From assembly GCF_008727865.1 (NCBI RefSeq), contig NZ_VTWU01000003.1, positions 62,001 through 126,000 on the forward strand: 64,000 nt of DNA. The letters are read 5' to 3'. This stretch comes from Hymenobacter busanensis (GTDB lineage Bacteria; Bacteroidota; Bacteroidia; Cytophagales; Hymenobacteraceae). The translations under genes were made by a program, and so were the position numbers. The notes under the pieces are model-generated. The model worked only from the letters and a program-made list of their open reading frames with translations. It did no database searches and was not told where the DNA came from. Within the stretch, counting starts at the first letter, position 1; each line of letters starts with the position of its first letter. Below are positions 8,185 through 17,211 of this stretch, piece after piece.

Positions 8185-8284
8185 GCGGTTTGGGCAATGG
8201 GATGGGTGAGAGTTTGGGCAAGTGGTGACCGGTAACGCGCGAGGGGAGCCACCCGGCACCGGGAGTAATGCTCGCAAGCAGGCT

Positions 8285-8578
8285 CACAATGGCCACTGAC
8301 AAGCGCACAATGGGCTTTGCCGACCTCACAACGGCTGGTGATGAGTGCACAATGGCTGCTGTCGAGCTCACAATACTCGCTGCCGACCGCACAACGCCTG
8401 CTGTCAGCCTCACAATGCTCGGTGACAACCTCACAACGGCCTGAGTCAAGTGAGCAACAGCTTCTGCCGACTGCACAATGGACTTTGCCTACTTCACAAC
8501 GGCTGGTGTTGACCTCACAATGGCTGGTGTCAAGCTTGCAATGGTCAGTGTCAACCGTACAATTGCTGCTGGCAGGTC
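8285..8578. repeat. Degenerate 21-bp tandem repeat array, 14 copies
   Basis: Fourteen contiguous units of exactly 21 bases. Each begins CACAAY or a close variant and continues with a GGCTGSTGTCRA-like core. Units start at 8285, 8306, 8327, 8348, 8369, 8390, 8411, 8432, 8453, 8474, 8495, 8516, 8537 and 8558. Copies differ at several positions but indels are absent, so reading frames stay open on both strands with a 7-residue period (for example AIVRSTP on the minus strand). No start or ribosome site makes a gene convincing. The array fills the gap between the methyltransferase gene and an inner-membrane protein gene. Confidence 0.9.
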
Positions 8579-8601
8579 TGCAGAGGCGTCAGCCACTCCG
8601 C

Positions 8602-8988
8602 TTACATATTGTTCACGCCCGGTGGGTCGCCGACCGAAGCTGCCCCGCCGAATACGAGCATGGCTACCACGAAGCTTCCACCAACGAGCACCAGCAACGT
8701 CCAGACGGTGAACAGCAGCCACACCACGGCCCGACCGAAAAGCCGGTGCCAGGCGGCCCGCACCGTACCAACAAAGCCCCAGAATGCCAGCGGTGCTTGC
8801 AAAGCCCAGGCGGCCATAGCAAGGTTGTCAGCCCAGATAAAATCGGGCGGCCACGGATGGCCCCACTTCAAGGCGAAGACGCAGAGCAGGGCCAGCCCAA
8901 AGAGGCCGCTTAAACCAACAACCAGCCCAGCAAACCAACCCAGGTGGTCGGCTGGCCGGGCTGGCGGCAACGCGGCGGTAGGCTCCAT
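8602..8988 (-). CDS. Small inner-membrane protein, unknown function
   Basis: A 128-residue protein with an N-terminal Pro/Ala-rich stretch and three predicted membrane helices (about 17-42, 58-78, 88-115). I recognise no family. It starts 9 bases after the mnmG stop and on the same strand, so it is probably the last gene of the mnmG transcript. The 21-bp repeat array begins directly past its 3' end. No charged catalytic motif is visible in the loops. Confidence 0.75.
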   Translation of the reverse strand: MEPTAALPPARPADHLGWFAGLVVGLSGLFGLALLCVFALKWGHPWPPDFIWADNLAMAAWALQAPLAFWGFVGTVRAAWHRLFGRAVVWLLFTVWTLLVLVGGSFVVAMLVFGGAASVGDPPGVNNM

Positions 8989-8997
8989 GCCTATCCC

Positions 8998-10863
8998 CTA
9001 TTTACCCAGATACACCATCAGCACCGAAATATCGGCGGGCGAGATGCCGCTAATGCGCGAGGCTTGCCCAATGGTTTCGGGCTGCACCTTCAGCAGCTTT
9101 TCGCGGGCTTCGTGCGAGAGGGCGGGCATGGCTTTGTAGTCGAGCCGGCCCACGATGCGCAGGTCTTCCAGCTGGCCCATACGTTCGGCCTGCTGGTGCT
9201 CCTTCTCAATGTAGGTTTCGTACTTGACGTGGATGCTGGCCTGCTCCAGCACCTCGGCGCCGTACTGGCCCAGGTGCTCGTGCAGCTCCGGCAGGGCGCG
9301 CTGCAGGTCGGGCAAATCCAGCTGCGGGCGGCGCAGCAGGTTCACCACGCGAGTTTTCTCGTGGATGGGGGCCGAACCCAGCTCTTCCAGCAGACCGTTG
9401 ATTTCGCCCGGCTCCACCGGCTTTTTGCTGAGGTAGTCGAGTACGTCGGCGGTTTGCTGGCGCTTCTGCTCCACGCGGGCCATGCGCTCATCCGAGGCCA
9501 GCCCGAGCTTGTGGGCCAGCGGGGTGAGGCGCAGGTCGGCGTTGTCCTGGCGCAGCAGGATGCGGTGCTCGGCGCGGCTGGTGAACATGCGGTAAGGCTC
9601 GTCGGTGCCCTTGTTCACCAGGTCGTCGATGAGCACGCCAATGTAGGCCTCGGAGCGGCGCAGAATAAACGGCTCCAGCTCCCGCACCCGCTGGTGGGCG
9701 TTGATGCCGGCCATCAGGCCCTGGCAGGCGGCTTCCTCGTAGCCCGTCGTGCCGTTGATCTGGCCGGCGAAGTAGAGGTTGCGCACCGGCTTGGTTTCCA
9801 GCGTGAGGTGCAGCTGTGTCGGCGGAAAGAAGTCGTACTCGATGGCGTAGCCGGGGCGGAACATCTTCGCGTTTTCAAAGCCCGCAATCTGGCGCAGGGC
9901 CTCGTACTGCACGTCTTCGGGCAGGCTGCTGCTAAAGCCGTTCACGTACACTTCCACCGTGCTCCAGCCCTCGGGCTCCACGAAAATCTGGTGGCGGTCC
10001 TTGTCGGCGAAGCGGTTGATTTTGTCCTCCACCGAGGGGCAGTAGCGCGGCCCCAGACCCTTGATGCGGCCCTGGAACATCGGCGACTTTTCGAAGCCGG
10101 TGCGCAGGATGTCGTGCACCTTCTCGTTGGTGTAGGTGATGTAGCAGGGGCGCTGCTTGCTCAGAGTGGGCGTGTCGAGGTAGGAGAACTTGCTCGGGTT
10201 TTCGTCGCCGGCCTGCTCTTCCATCTTCGAGTAGTCGAGGGTGCGGCCGTCCACCCGGGGCGGGGTGCCCGTCTTCATGCGGCCCGTCTCGAAGCCCAGC
10301 TCCCGCAACTGCTCGGTGATGCCGGTGCTCTTGCGCTCCGCGGCGCGGCCACCGCCGAAGTTTTTCTCGCCGATGTGGATGAGCCCGTTCAGGAAGGTGC
10401 CGTTGGTGAGCACCACCGTTTTGCTCCGGAACTCGATGCCCAGCTGGGTGCGCACGCCCACGCAGGTGCCGTCTTCCACCAGCAGGCCGGTCACGGCCTC
10501 CTGCCAGAAGTCCACGTTGCGGATGCCTTCCAGGGTCAGGCGCCACTCTTCGGCAAAGCGCATCCGGTCGCTCTGCGCCCGCGGGCTCCACATGGCGGGG
10601 CCCTTCGAGCGGTTGAGCATCCGGAACTGAATCATCGTCTTGTCGGTGATGATGCCCGACTGCCCGCCCAGCGCGTCCACCTCCCGCACGATCTGCCCCT
10701 TGGCCACCCCGCCCATAGCCGGGTTGCACGACATCTGCGCGATGGTGTTCATGTTCATGGTCACGAGCAGCACCGAGGAGCCAAGATTGGCGGCCGCGGC
10801 GGCAGCTTCGCAGCCGGCGTGGCCGGCGCCTACCACAATTACATCGTATTCCTGGGTCAGCAT
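8998..10863 (-). CDS. mnmG: tRNA uridine-5-carboxymethylaminomethyl(34) synthesis enzyme MnmG
   Basis: FAD-dependent subunit of the MnmE-MnmG complex that installs the cmnm5 group on the wobble uridine of some tRNAs, using methylenetetrahydrofolate, in the cytoplasm. The 621-residue length is normal. It has the N-terminal dinucleotide-binding motif VVGAGHAGCEAA (10-21), MSCNPAMGG near 44, the conserved GRYCP-like segment GPRYCPSVEDK near 275, a GQINGTTGYEEAA block near 370, and the C-terminal helical MnmE-binding region. It is followed at 9 bases by a small membrane gene. MnmE is not in the window. Confidence 0.98.
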   Translation of the reverse strand: MLTQEYDVIVVGAGHAGCEAAAAAANLGSSVLLVTMNMNTIAQMSCNPAMGGVAKGQIVREVDALGGQSGIITDKTMIQFRMLNRSKGPAMWSPRAQSDRMRFAEEWRLTLEGIRNVDFWQEAVTGLLVEDGTCVGVRTQLGIEFRSKTVVLTNGTFLNGLIHIGEKNFGGGRAAERKSTGITEQLRELGFETGRMKTGTPPRVDGRTLDYSKMEEQAGDENPSKFSYLDTPTLSKQRPCYITYTNEKVHDILRTGFEKSPMFQGRIKGLGPRYCPSVEDKINRFADKDRHQIFVEPEGWSTVEVYVNGFSSSLPEDVQYEALRQIAGFENAKMFRPGYAIEYDFFPPTQLHLTLETKPVRNLYFAGQINGTTGYEEAACQGLMAGINAHQRVRELEPFILRRSEAYIGVLIDDLVNKGTDEPYRMFTSRAEHRILLRQDNADLRLTPLAHKLGLASDERMARVEQKRQQTADVLDYLSKKPVEPGEINGLLEELGSAPIHEKTRVVNLLRRPQLDLPDLQRALPELHEHLGQYGAEVLEQASIHVKYETYIEKEHQQAERMGQLEDLRIVGRLDYKAMPALSHEAREKLLKVQPETIGQASRISGISPADISVLMVYLGK

Positions 10864-10932
10864 AGCTGGGAAGGGTTGTTGCTTCGGAGGGTATGAACAG
10901 GTGCGGCCGGGGTTTTGTGCCGAAATGCAAAA

Positions 10933-10960
10933 AACCGTTTCTGCGTTGGCAGAACCGGTT
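10933..10960 (-). terminator. Terminator of the aminoacyl-transferase gene
   Basis: A 12-bp stem with one mismatch and a 4-base loop (10933-10944 with 10949-10960), followed by T6 on the minus strand. It separates the transferase gene from mnmG. Confidence 0.75.
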
Positions 10961-11046
10961 TAGAAATCAACTCGCAACAAGCCGCGTAACCCGCTCAGAA
11001 CGTGCGCAAAGATACGTACTGCTTGGCTTTGTGCGCGGGTCACCGG

Positions 11047-11778
11047 TTATTCCGGGTCCTCGGCATCCATTTCCAGCGCCAGCCAGTCGCGCATCAGCTC
11101 GGCCGATTGCGCGGCAACTACGTCCCAGGAAAACGGCAGCCAGCGGCCGGCAATGCAGTCAAATACCTCCGTAGCAGCCGGGCAGGCGAATAGCTTGTAG
11201 TCGAACTTGGGATAGGCGTGCACCACGTAGCCGGGGTAGTAATACGTTTTTTCCTGCTGCCGGGCGTAGTTGATTTTGAGCAGCATGAGGTACTTGCCCA
11301 GGCTGTGCTTGCGGTAGGCCGGGTCGTAGAAGTTCATGATGCCCGCCAAGGTGTGGGTACCGCTATCGAAAATCCCTACCGCAATCAGCTGCTGGCCGTC
11401 GTAGACTTCGAGAGCCTCGGTGGGAAAGGCGTTATGCGGCGCGCCGGCCAGCAAAAAAGCCTCCACGGTTTCGGGCGCGTCGAAGTCGATGGACTGGTAA
11501 TAGCGGCTGTACAGGGCCTCGTACTGCTCGGTGAGCTGAAACGAGCGACGCCGCACGGTAAACTGCTCGTTGAGGCGCAACAGGCGGCGCTGCGTGGGCC
11601 CAAAGGTGACGCTGGCCAGGTTCAGGCGCAGCCAGTGCACGGTGTATATCTCGTCGTTGATGGGCAGAAACCGGCAGGTAAACAGGTTCTGGTGCATCCG
11701 GTAATACCCCTGGCTCAGGTAAAAATCGAGCACGTTGCCGGGAATGATAACGGACGAAGAAGTGGGCGTGGCAGACAT
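11047..11778 (-). CDS. Arginyl/leucyl-tRNA--protein transferase family (Ate1/Bpt-like)
   Basis: Would transfer an amino acid from charged tRNA to the N terminus of proteins, marking them for N-degron proteolysis. In the 243-residue product (ATG at 11778; another at 11793) I see the N-terminal block RLNLASVTFGPTQRRLLRLN, which parallels the basic SQRR-x-L-x-R-N motif of Ate1/Bpt, and a C-terminal GNAT-like domain with LGKYLML and YYYPGYVVHAYPKFDYK, close to the YY-L-G-Y-I-H-x-x-P-K-M-x-Y-K motif. The N-terminal Cys pair of classical Ate1 is not evident. The amino acid donated cannot be decided from sequence. Confidence 0.78.
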   Translation of the reverse strand: MSATPTSSSVIIPGNVLDFYLSQGYYRMHQNLFTCRFLPINDEIYTVHWLRLNLASVTFGPTQRRLLRLNEQFTVRRRSFQLTEQYEALYSRYYQSIDFDAPETVEAFLLAGAPHNAFPTEALEVYDGQQLIAVGIFDSGTHTLAGIMNFYDPAYRKHSLGKYLMLLKINYARQQEKTYYYPGYVVHAYPKFDYKLFACPAATEVFDCIAGRWLPFSWDVVAAQSAELMRDWLALEMDAEDPE

Positions 11779-11802
11779 AACTGATGAAAGCACCGATAAA
11801 GC

Positions 11803-11828
11803 AAACGCCCGCAGTTGGGCGGGCGTTT
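11803..11828 (-). terminator. Hairpin downstream of ybeY
   Basis: A perfect 10-bp stem (11803-11812 with 11819-11828) and 6-base loop, 25 bases past the ybeY stop. The T-run is interrupted (TTTGCTTTA on the minus strand), so termination may be partial. Confidence 0.6.
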
Positions 11829-11852
11829 ACAAATAACAAAAGCTAGCAGGCT

Positions 11853-12353
11853 TTAAAAAGTGCGCAACGAGAGGCAATCGTCCTCTTTCTTGCGCATGGC
11901 CGTCTGGCTCAGCAGGTCTTTGTCCTTGTAGCCCAGCAGGTGCAGCACGCCGTGAATCATCACGCGGTGCAGCTCGTCGCGGAACGAGACGTGGTGCGTC
12001 TCGGCGTTTTCCCTGATGCGGTCGATGGAAATGAACACGTCGCCCTCGATGATGTCGGCGTCGTCGGCGTTGTCGAAGGTGATGACGTCGGTGTAGGTGT
12101 CGTGGTCGAGGTACTCTACGTTGACCTTGTGGAGGAACTCGTCGGAGCAGAAGATGTAGGTCAGCTGCACGATTTTGTGCTCGTGCACCTGGGCCACGCG
12201 CTCAATCCACTCCGTCAGTGCGGTGGCGTCGGACAGCTCAAAATCCACGTCCTCGACCACAAACTCGATGCCCGGTGCGTCGTGCATGGGGTCGTAAGCA
12301 TCGTCCTCGTCGAAGGAGCGAGGCGGCAGCTGGGCGTCGTCGGCAGAAGTCAA
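11853..12353 (-). CDS. ybeY: rRNA maturation endoribonuclease YbeY
   Basis: Metal-dependent endoribonuclease involved in 16S rRNA 3'-end maturation and ribosome quality control. The 166-residue protein has an N-terminal acidic extension of about 25 residues, then the UPF0054 fold with YTDVITFDN near 87, GDVFISIDRI near 104, and the metal motif HGVLHLLGYKDK near the C terminus. The first two His ligands are present, but the third, usually in DH, is replaced by KD. I recall this substitution from other Bacteroidota YbeY. It is in a same-strand series: DUF4175 protein, GHKL ATPase (21-base gap), ybeY. Confidence 0.95.
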   Translation of the reverse strand: MTSADDAQLPPRSFDEDDAYDPMHDAPGIEFVVEDVDFELSDATALTEWIERVAQVHEHKIVQLTYIFCSDEFLHKVNVEYLDHDTYTDVITFDNADDADIIEGDVFISIDRIRENAETHHVSFRDELHRVMIHGVLHLLGYKDKDLLSQTAMRKKEDDCLSLRTF

Positions 12354-12374
12354 GGGGCGGGCTGAGCTAAAGGA

Positions 12375-12824
12375 TTAGGAGGCGACGGCGTGGCCGTTGA
12401 CGCCGCTGCCGTTGGAGCTAGCGGGCGGCAGGAAGAACGTCAGCTCCACCTTGCGGCCGTCGTTGGTAAACTCCACTTCGTCGGCCAGGTGGCGGATGAG
12501 GAAGATGCCGCGGCCACCGGGGTTTTCCAGGTTTTCAGGCGCCGTGGGGTCGAGAAGGTTCGTGAAGTCGAACCCAGGACCCTGGTCTTCTACCTCGAAA
12601 GTGACGCGGTTGTCGTCCACGGTCAGCGCGAGCTGCACGTTTTTGTCCTTGTCGAACTTGTTGCCGTGGCGGATGGCGTTGTTCACGGCCTCCGTGACGG
12701 CCACCATGATGTTGCCGTAGATGTCGTCTTCGATATGGAAAGTTTCCTTCGAATTATCGATGAAACTCTCGACCACGCGGATGTTTTCGACGAGGGAAGG
12801 AATCTGGATTCTGACCTGCTTCAT
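12375..12824 (-). CDS. GHKL-fold ATP-binding protein, RsbW-like
   Basis: A 149-residue stand-alone histidine-kinase-type ATPase domain. It has the N box VTEAVNNAIRHGN (about 43-55), G1 box DQGPGFD (about 79-85) and G2 box GGRGIFLIR (about 103-111). Such single-domain proteins act as anti-sigma or anti-anti-sigma kinases in partner-switching systems, phosphorylating a STAS protein on serine. No STAS or sigma factor gene is adjacent, so the partner is unknown. The gene sits between a DUF4175 gene and ybeY with 39- and 21-base gaps, which suggests co-transcription. Confidence 0.88.
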   Translation of the reverse strand: MKQVRIQIPSLVENIRVVESFIDNSKETFHIEDDIYGNIMVAVTEAVNNAIRHGNKFDKDKNVQLALTVDDNRVTFEVEDQGPGFDFTNLLDPTAPENLENPGGRGIFLIRHLADEVEFTNDGRKVELTFFLPPASSNGSGVNGHAVAS

Positions 12825-12863
12825 GGAGTGGAAAAAGGCGGCGGGGCGTAAAAGTAGGCAGCG

Positions 12864-15800
12864 TTATTTCATTTTCTGAAAATACTCGCTCACCTCCCGC
12901 TGATAATACGGAGTGAGGGCCGGGGGAACCGTGCGAAGAAGCTCCGTTTGGCGCTGCCGCTCCTGCTTGTATTTCTCGAACGCGGGCGGAAACCCCGGCG
13001 GCACCGTGCGGGCCGTTTCGGCTTCGCGCTTGTTGTCGAGGTCCCGCTCCCGGGCCGATTTTTCGGCTTCGAGAAGGCGGCTCAGGATCTGACGCTGGCG
13101 CATAACGGTTTGCTCCGTCAAGCGTTTGTTTACGAGGTCCGTTTCCGTTTGTTCCATCATTTTTTTCAGGTCGCCGAGGCCGCCCATGCCTTGGTCGCCC
13201 TTGCCGTCCTTCTTCCCGTTCTTGCCTTCTTTGCCGGCCTGTTGCATTTTTTCCAGCTCCTGCAGGGCCTGGCGCAGCATCTGCTGCTGCGCCGCCATTT
13301 TGGCTAGCTCCTCCGAGAGTTGCCGGCCCGATTTGCCGCTTTGCTGAAGCTGCTGAATCTGCTGGTTGAGCTGCTCCTGCAGCTTGCCCATCTGGCCGGG
13401 GCTGGAGCCGGGGTTCTGACCTTTCTTCTTCTTGCCGGGCTTGCCGCTGCCGCTGCTCTTGGCCTGCTGACCCTGGCGCATTTGCTCCTGCATCTGCTTG
13501 AGGGCATCGTTGAGCATCAGGGCCAGGTTGTTCATGCTCGTCATGGCCAGTTGCTGGTTGCCGGTGGCGCGGCCCACGTTGCGCTGGCGCAGCTGCTCCA
13601 TGGCCTGGTCCATCTGGCCGTTCATCTCGCCCACCTCGCGCGTCACGAAGCTCTGAAGTTGAAAAACCTTCTTGGCCAGGGCATAGAGCGAGTCCTGAAT
13701 AACTACGGCGTCGTCGCGGAGCTTGCGCTGGGTCTGGCTCAGCTGCACAAAGCGCGGGTCCGACTGATCGACCTGCCGAAAATCCTTCATCAGGCTTTCC
13801 TGGTCGAAGCTCAGCTTGAGCAGGTTTTCGAGGATGTCGCGCAGGTCGTCGATGTTCTGCTGCTGCTGGTCCGATTCGCCCTCCTCCATCTGCTGGCGCA
13901 TCTTCTGCGCCATTTCCTTCATGTTTTTGGCCGCGTCCTTCTGGTTCTGGCTGGCCTTTTGATTCTGGTTTTTGGAGAGCTGCTCTTGGCTGTCCTGCAT
14001 CTGCTGGTCTACCTGCTGCTGCTCCTGCTGCATGGGGTCGAGGTTGTTCTGGTGGTCGAGGTCCTGGTCGAGCTTCTGGGCTTCCTTCAGTTCCTTTTTC
14101 ACTTCCTCGAAAGCCTTTTGGGCTTCCTGCTGCTGCTGTTTGAGCTGTTCGTTTTCCTGCTTGCGCTGGTCGTTGGGCTTGTCGGCGGCTTTTTCGGTTT
14201 TCTCGGCCAGCTTCTGCTCCTGCTCAGCCAGCTTTTCAAGCTGCTCGGTGGCGCTTTCCATCTTCTGCTCCAGCTGCAATTGCTTGAACATGTCGAGGGC
14301 GCGCTCCAACTCTTTCTGCAGCGTCTGCTCCTTGTTTTCGAGCTGGTCGAGGAGCTTCTGCATGTCCATGTTGGGCGCCTTCTGCTGCTCCAGCATCTTT
14401 TGCAGCTCCTCGTAGAGCTTCTTGGTTTTCTCGTCGAGCAAGGAGTCCATCAGCTTTTGCAGCTCCTGGGCCTTTTCGGCCAACTGCTCGCTGCGTGGGT
14501 CGAGCTGGTTTTGCTTCTGCTGAAGCTGTTCAAACATCTGCTTCATGTCCTGCAGCTGGGCGTCCATCTGCAGCTTCTGATCAAGCAAATCCTTCAGCTC
14601 TTTGCGGTCCGAAAAGCTCAGCTCGCGCTTGGTCTTGAGCTTGTCCTGGGCCTTGGCCAGCTCCCGCTGCATCTTCTCCGATTGCTTTTGGGCGCTGCTC
14701 AGCTGGCTCTGCATCGAGTTGGAGGTGGCATTGAGCTGCTCGCGCAGCTCGGCGCGGCTCGGCAGGCGGTACATCAGAGGCCGGGTGCGGGTACTCTTGG
14801 CGCCGTGCAGGCCATCGTTGTCCCATACCTCCACGGCGTATTCCAGCTGCTGGCCGGGCTGCAGGTGCAGCGGCGCTAAATCCCACTGGTGCGTGTAGGT
14901 CTGGTTCGGGCCACTGCCCGTGAGGCGCAGCGGGGCCGTGCGCCACGTGCCGGGCTGCCGGGCAGTGCCGGTGCGGTAGTGCAGCGCCAGGCGCGTCAGG
15001 CCGTAGTCGTCTTGCAGCGTGCCGGCCAGGGCCAGGTAGCGCTGCGTGGCAGTGTCGGCAAAGGCTTCCACGGTGATGCTCGGCGCTTGGTCGGGCACTA
15101 CGGTCAGCTGGTATTCGATTGGGTCGCGGTTCGGGCCGGTGGCGGCGTTGCGCAGCTGCACCCGGTAGGTCTGGCTGCGCAGGGCCGGGCGCGTGAGCGT
15201 GAATTGCTCGTCGTCGGCCGCGGTGGCAGCTACGGTTTCGGCGGGGTCGAGGAACTGCAGCTGCACCGCGTCGGTGGCGGCAGTATTGAACTGCCACGTG
15301 AGGCGGGTGCCCTCGGGCACGGTCAGGTTGCCGTCGTTGGGCAGGGTTTCGGTGGCGCGGCGCAAGTAGGCCGGGTATTCGGCGCGCACGGCAAAGTCGC
15401 GCAGGTTGGGGCGCTCCAGCACGCGCAGCTCGTAGTCGTCGGAGGTGAAGCCGGCGGCACCCAGCTGAAACGCCACGTTGCGCTGGGGCTGCTGAAACGT
15501 GTAGGCAAAGCGGCCGGGCGCCACCTTGGTCAGGCGCCGCTCGTGGCCGTCGATGAGCAAGTTCACGGCATCGGGCATAGCGTCGCCTTCGATGCGCACT
15601 TCCAGCTTGAAATCTTCGTTTTTGAAGGTTTTCAGTTGCTTGTTTTCCACCACAAACCGGAACGGCATGGGGCGCTTGTAGGCACGGCTGTAGTGAAAAA
15701 TGCGCTCGGTGCCCTGCACAAACAGCGCGGGCCACACCAGCAGCAGCACGGCGGCCACGCCGGCCGGCACGGCGGCGTACTTCCACAGCGGCCGGGTTTC

Positions 15801-16286
15801 TTCCTTAATGCGGATGCGCTCGGCAAACTCCAGGCCCGAGAGCTGGCCGGCGCGCTGCTCCAGGCTGGCCGCAATCAGGGCGTTGTCGCGGGCCTGGCCT
15901 TGCAGCTGCAGCGCGTTTAGGAGCTTGTCCTGCACTTCTGGAAACAGCTGGCCCACGCGCTGGGCGGCTTGCTCGTCGGAGAGCAGGCGGCGCAGGTTGG
16001 TGAGGGCCGCCAGCGGCTGCCAGATCCAGTGCACAAACGCCCACACCGTGAGGCCCAGAAAGCCAAACAGCAGCCCGCCGCGCACCCAGGTAGGCAGGTA
16101 CAGGAAGTACTCCAGCAGATTGAAAACGACAAACAGCGTCAGCAGCAGGCCGCCGGCCACGAGGGCCCCGCGCACCAGCAGACTGAGGTAGAACTTGCGC
16201 TTGAAGCCTTCCAGGTGCTGACGCACGGCCTGCCAGCCCGCGGGCGCGGCAGCGGAGGTAGTAGGGAGAACGGGCGTTGCCGGCAT
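12864..16286 (-). CDS. DUF4175 family giant membrane protein with coiled-coil domain
   Basis: A 1140-residue envelope protein. Two hydrophobic helices lie near residues 37-60 and 66-92 and a third near 168-190; these are followed by several beta-rich Ig-like segments (about 200-500) that probably face the periplasm. From about 505 to 1060 the protein is dominated by Gln, Lys and Glu and looks like a very long coiled coil (KQSEKMQRELAKAQDKLK, QQQEAQKAFEEVKKELKEA), with a Gly/Lys linker (GSGKPGKKKKG) near 945. This is the DUF4175 layout I know from Bacteroidota, where it neighbours an ATPase-like gene and ybeY. Function is unknown; a structural or mechanosensing envelope role is inference. Confidence 0.9.
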   Translation of the reverse strand: MPATPVLPTTSAAAPAGWQAVRQHLEGFKRKFYLSLLVRGALVAGGLLLTLFVVFNLLEYFLYLPTWVRGGLLFGFLGLTVWAFVHWIWQPLAALTNLRRLLSDEQAAQRVGQLFPEVQDKLLNALQLQGQARDNALIAASLEQRAGQLSGLEFAERIRIKEETRPLWKYAAVPAGVAAVLLLVWPALFVQGTERIFHYSRAYKRPMPFRFVVENKQLKTFKNEDFKLEVRIEGDAMPDAVNLLIDGHERRLTKVAPGRFAYTFQQPQRNVAFQLGAAGFTSDDYELRVLERPNLRDFAVRAEYPAYLRRATETLPNDGNLTVPEGTRLTWQFNTAATDAVQLQFLDPAETVAATAADDEQFTLTRPALRSQTYRVQLRNAATGPNRDPIEYQLTVVPDQAPSITVEAFADTATQRYLALAGTLQDDYGLTRLALHYRTGTARQPGTWRTAPLRLTGSGPNQTYTHQWDLAPLHLQPGQQLEYAVEVWDNDGLHGAKSTRTRPLMYRLPSRAELREQLNATSNSMQSQLSSAQKQSEKMQRELAKAQDKLKTKRELSFSDRKELKDLLDQKLQMDAQLQDMKQMFEQLQQKQNQLDPRSEQLAEKAQELQKLMDSLLDEKTKKLYEELQKMLEQQKAPNMDMQKLLDQLENKEQTLQKELERALDMFKQLQLEQKMESATEQLEKLAEQEQKLAEKTEKAADKPNDQRKQENEQLKQQQQEAQKAFEEVKKELKEAQKLDQDLDHQNNLDPMQQEQQQVDQQMQDSQEQLSKNQNQKASQNQKDAAKNMKEMAQKMRQQMEEGESDQQQQNIDDLRDILENLLKLSFDQESLMKDFRQVDQSDPRFVQLSQTQRKLRDDAVVIQDSLYALAKKVFQLQSFVTREVGEMNGQMDQAMEQLRQRNVGRATGNQQLAMTSMNNLALMLNDALKQMQEQMRQGQQAKSSGSGKPGKKKKGQNPGSSPGQMGKLQEQLNQQIQQLQQSGKSGRQLSEELAKMAAQQQMLRQALQELEKMQQAGKEGKNGKKDGKGDQGMGGLGDLKKMMEQTETDLVNKRLTEQTVMRQRQILSRLLEAEKSARERDLDNKREAETARTVPPGFPPAFEKYKQERQRQTELLRTVPPALTPYYQREVSEYFQKMK

Positions 16287-16428
16287 GGCGAACTGGGTTC
16301 GTCGAAAGAGAAATCAGGAACAGGAAAGATACGGCGAAACCGGCCGCCCCGCTGGACACCAGCCTAGCCCTTGAGCTAGTAACCGCGCCGCGCCCGAAAA
16401 AATTGCCGGATCCGCCGTGCCGCGCCGA

Positions 16429-17193
16429 TTAAGCCAGCTCCACGTAGGCCGGGCAGTGGTCGGAGTGCACCGCATCGGGTAACAGACCGGCCGCCGCGAG
16501 GCGAGGTTGCAGGCGGTTGTCGGCCAGCAGGTAATCGAGGCGCCAGCCCACGTTGCGGGAGCGGCTGCCGGCGCGGTAGCTCCACCAGGAATAGTGGTGG
16601 GGCTCGTCGCCGCGGTGGTGGCGGAAGGAATCGGTAAAGCCGTCGGCGAGCAGCTGGGCAAACCAGGCGCGCTCTTCGGGCGTGTAGCCGGGCGTGTTCT
16701 GGTTGGCTTTGGGATTGTGCAGGTCGAGGGGCGTGGGGCAGCAGTTGAAGTCGCCGGCAATAACGAGCGGCGGCACCGAGTCGCGCAGGGACTTCACGTA
16801 GGTGGAAAACCACGCCAGCCATTCCAGCTTGAACTGTTGCCGCTCGGGGCTGCTCGTGCCCGAGGGCATGTACACGTTCAGCACCGCAAAGCCGTCGAAA
16901 TCGAGGCGCAGGGTGCGACCCTCGAAGTCATAGGCCTCGTGCCCGCAGCCAAGGGTCACGCTCTTCGGCGGCTGCTTGCTGAAGGTGGCCACGCCGCTGT
17001 AGCCCGGTTTCTGGGCCGGGTACAGATAGGCGTGGTAACCCAGGGCCTCAAAACCCGCTACGTCCAGCGCGTCGCGCCCGGCCTTGATTTCCTGCAGGCA
17101 GAGCACGTCGGGGTTGGCTTCGCGTACCCAATCGAGCAGACCCTTGCCCATAGCCGAGCGCAGCCCGTTGACGTTGTAACTGATGATTTTCAA
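16429..17193 (-). CDS. xth: Exodeoxyribonuclease III (AP endonuclease)
   Basis: Mg-dependent 3'-5' exonuclease and AP endonuclease for base excision repair. About 254 residues, normal for the family. Conserved features: LKIISYNVNGLR at the N terminus, LCLQEIKA (metal-binding Glu), YSGVATFSK, the NVYMPSG loop, GDFNCCP, and the C-terminal RLDYLLA and HSDHCPAYVEL (catalytic Asp-His). The family start falls at the residue encoded by TTG at 17193; the frame also has an ATG at 17244, which would add 17 unconserved residues in a repeat-like region. It follows two small genes on the same strand. Confidence 0.93.
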   Translation of the reverse strand: MKIISYNVNGLRSAMGKGLLDWVREANPDVLCLQEIKAGRDALDVAGFEALGYHAYLYPAQKPGYSGVATFSKQPPKSVTLGCGHEAYDFEGRTLRLDFDGFAVLNVYMPSGTSSPERQQFKLEWLAWFSTYVKSLRDSVPPLVIAGDFNCCPTPLDLHNPKANQNTPGYTPEERAWFAQLLADGFTDSFRHHRGDEPHHYSWWSYRAGSRSRNVGWRLDYLLADNRLQPRLAAAGLLPDAVHSDHCPAYVELA

Positions 17194-17211
17194 CGTGTTG
17201 AATTGTTCAAT

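Noticed and set aside
8174-8476. Protein made of AIVRSTP-like heptads from the 21-bp array
   Set aside because: Open in other frames and strands too, with no promoter or ribosome site; I list the array as a DNA repeat instead.
8285-8578. CRISPR array
   Set aside because: Units are contiguous and similar along their whole length, so there are no spacers, and no cas gene is present.
8944-10896. 650-codon open frame antisense to mnmG
   Set aside because: It mirrors the codon bias of mnmG, has low-complexity Ala/Leu/Val/His composition and no known domain.
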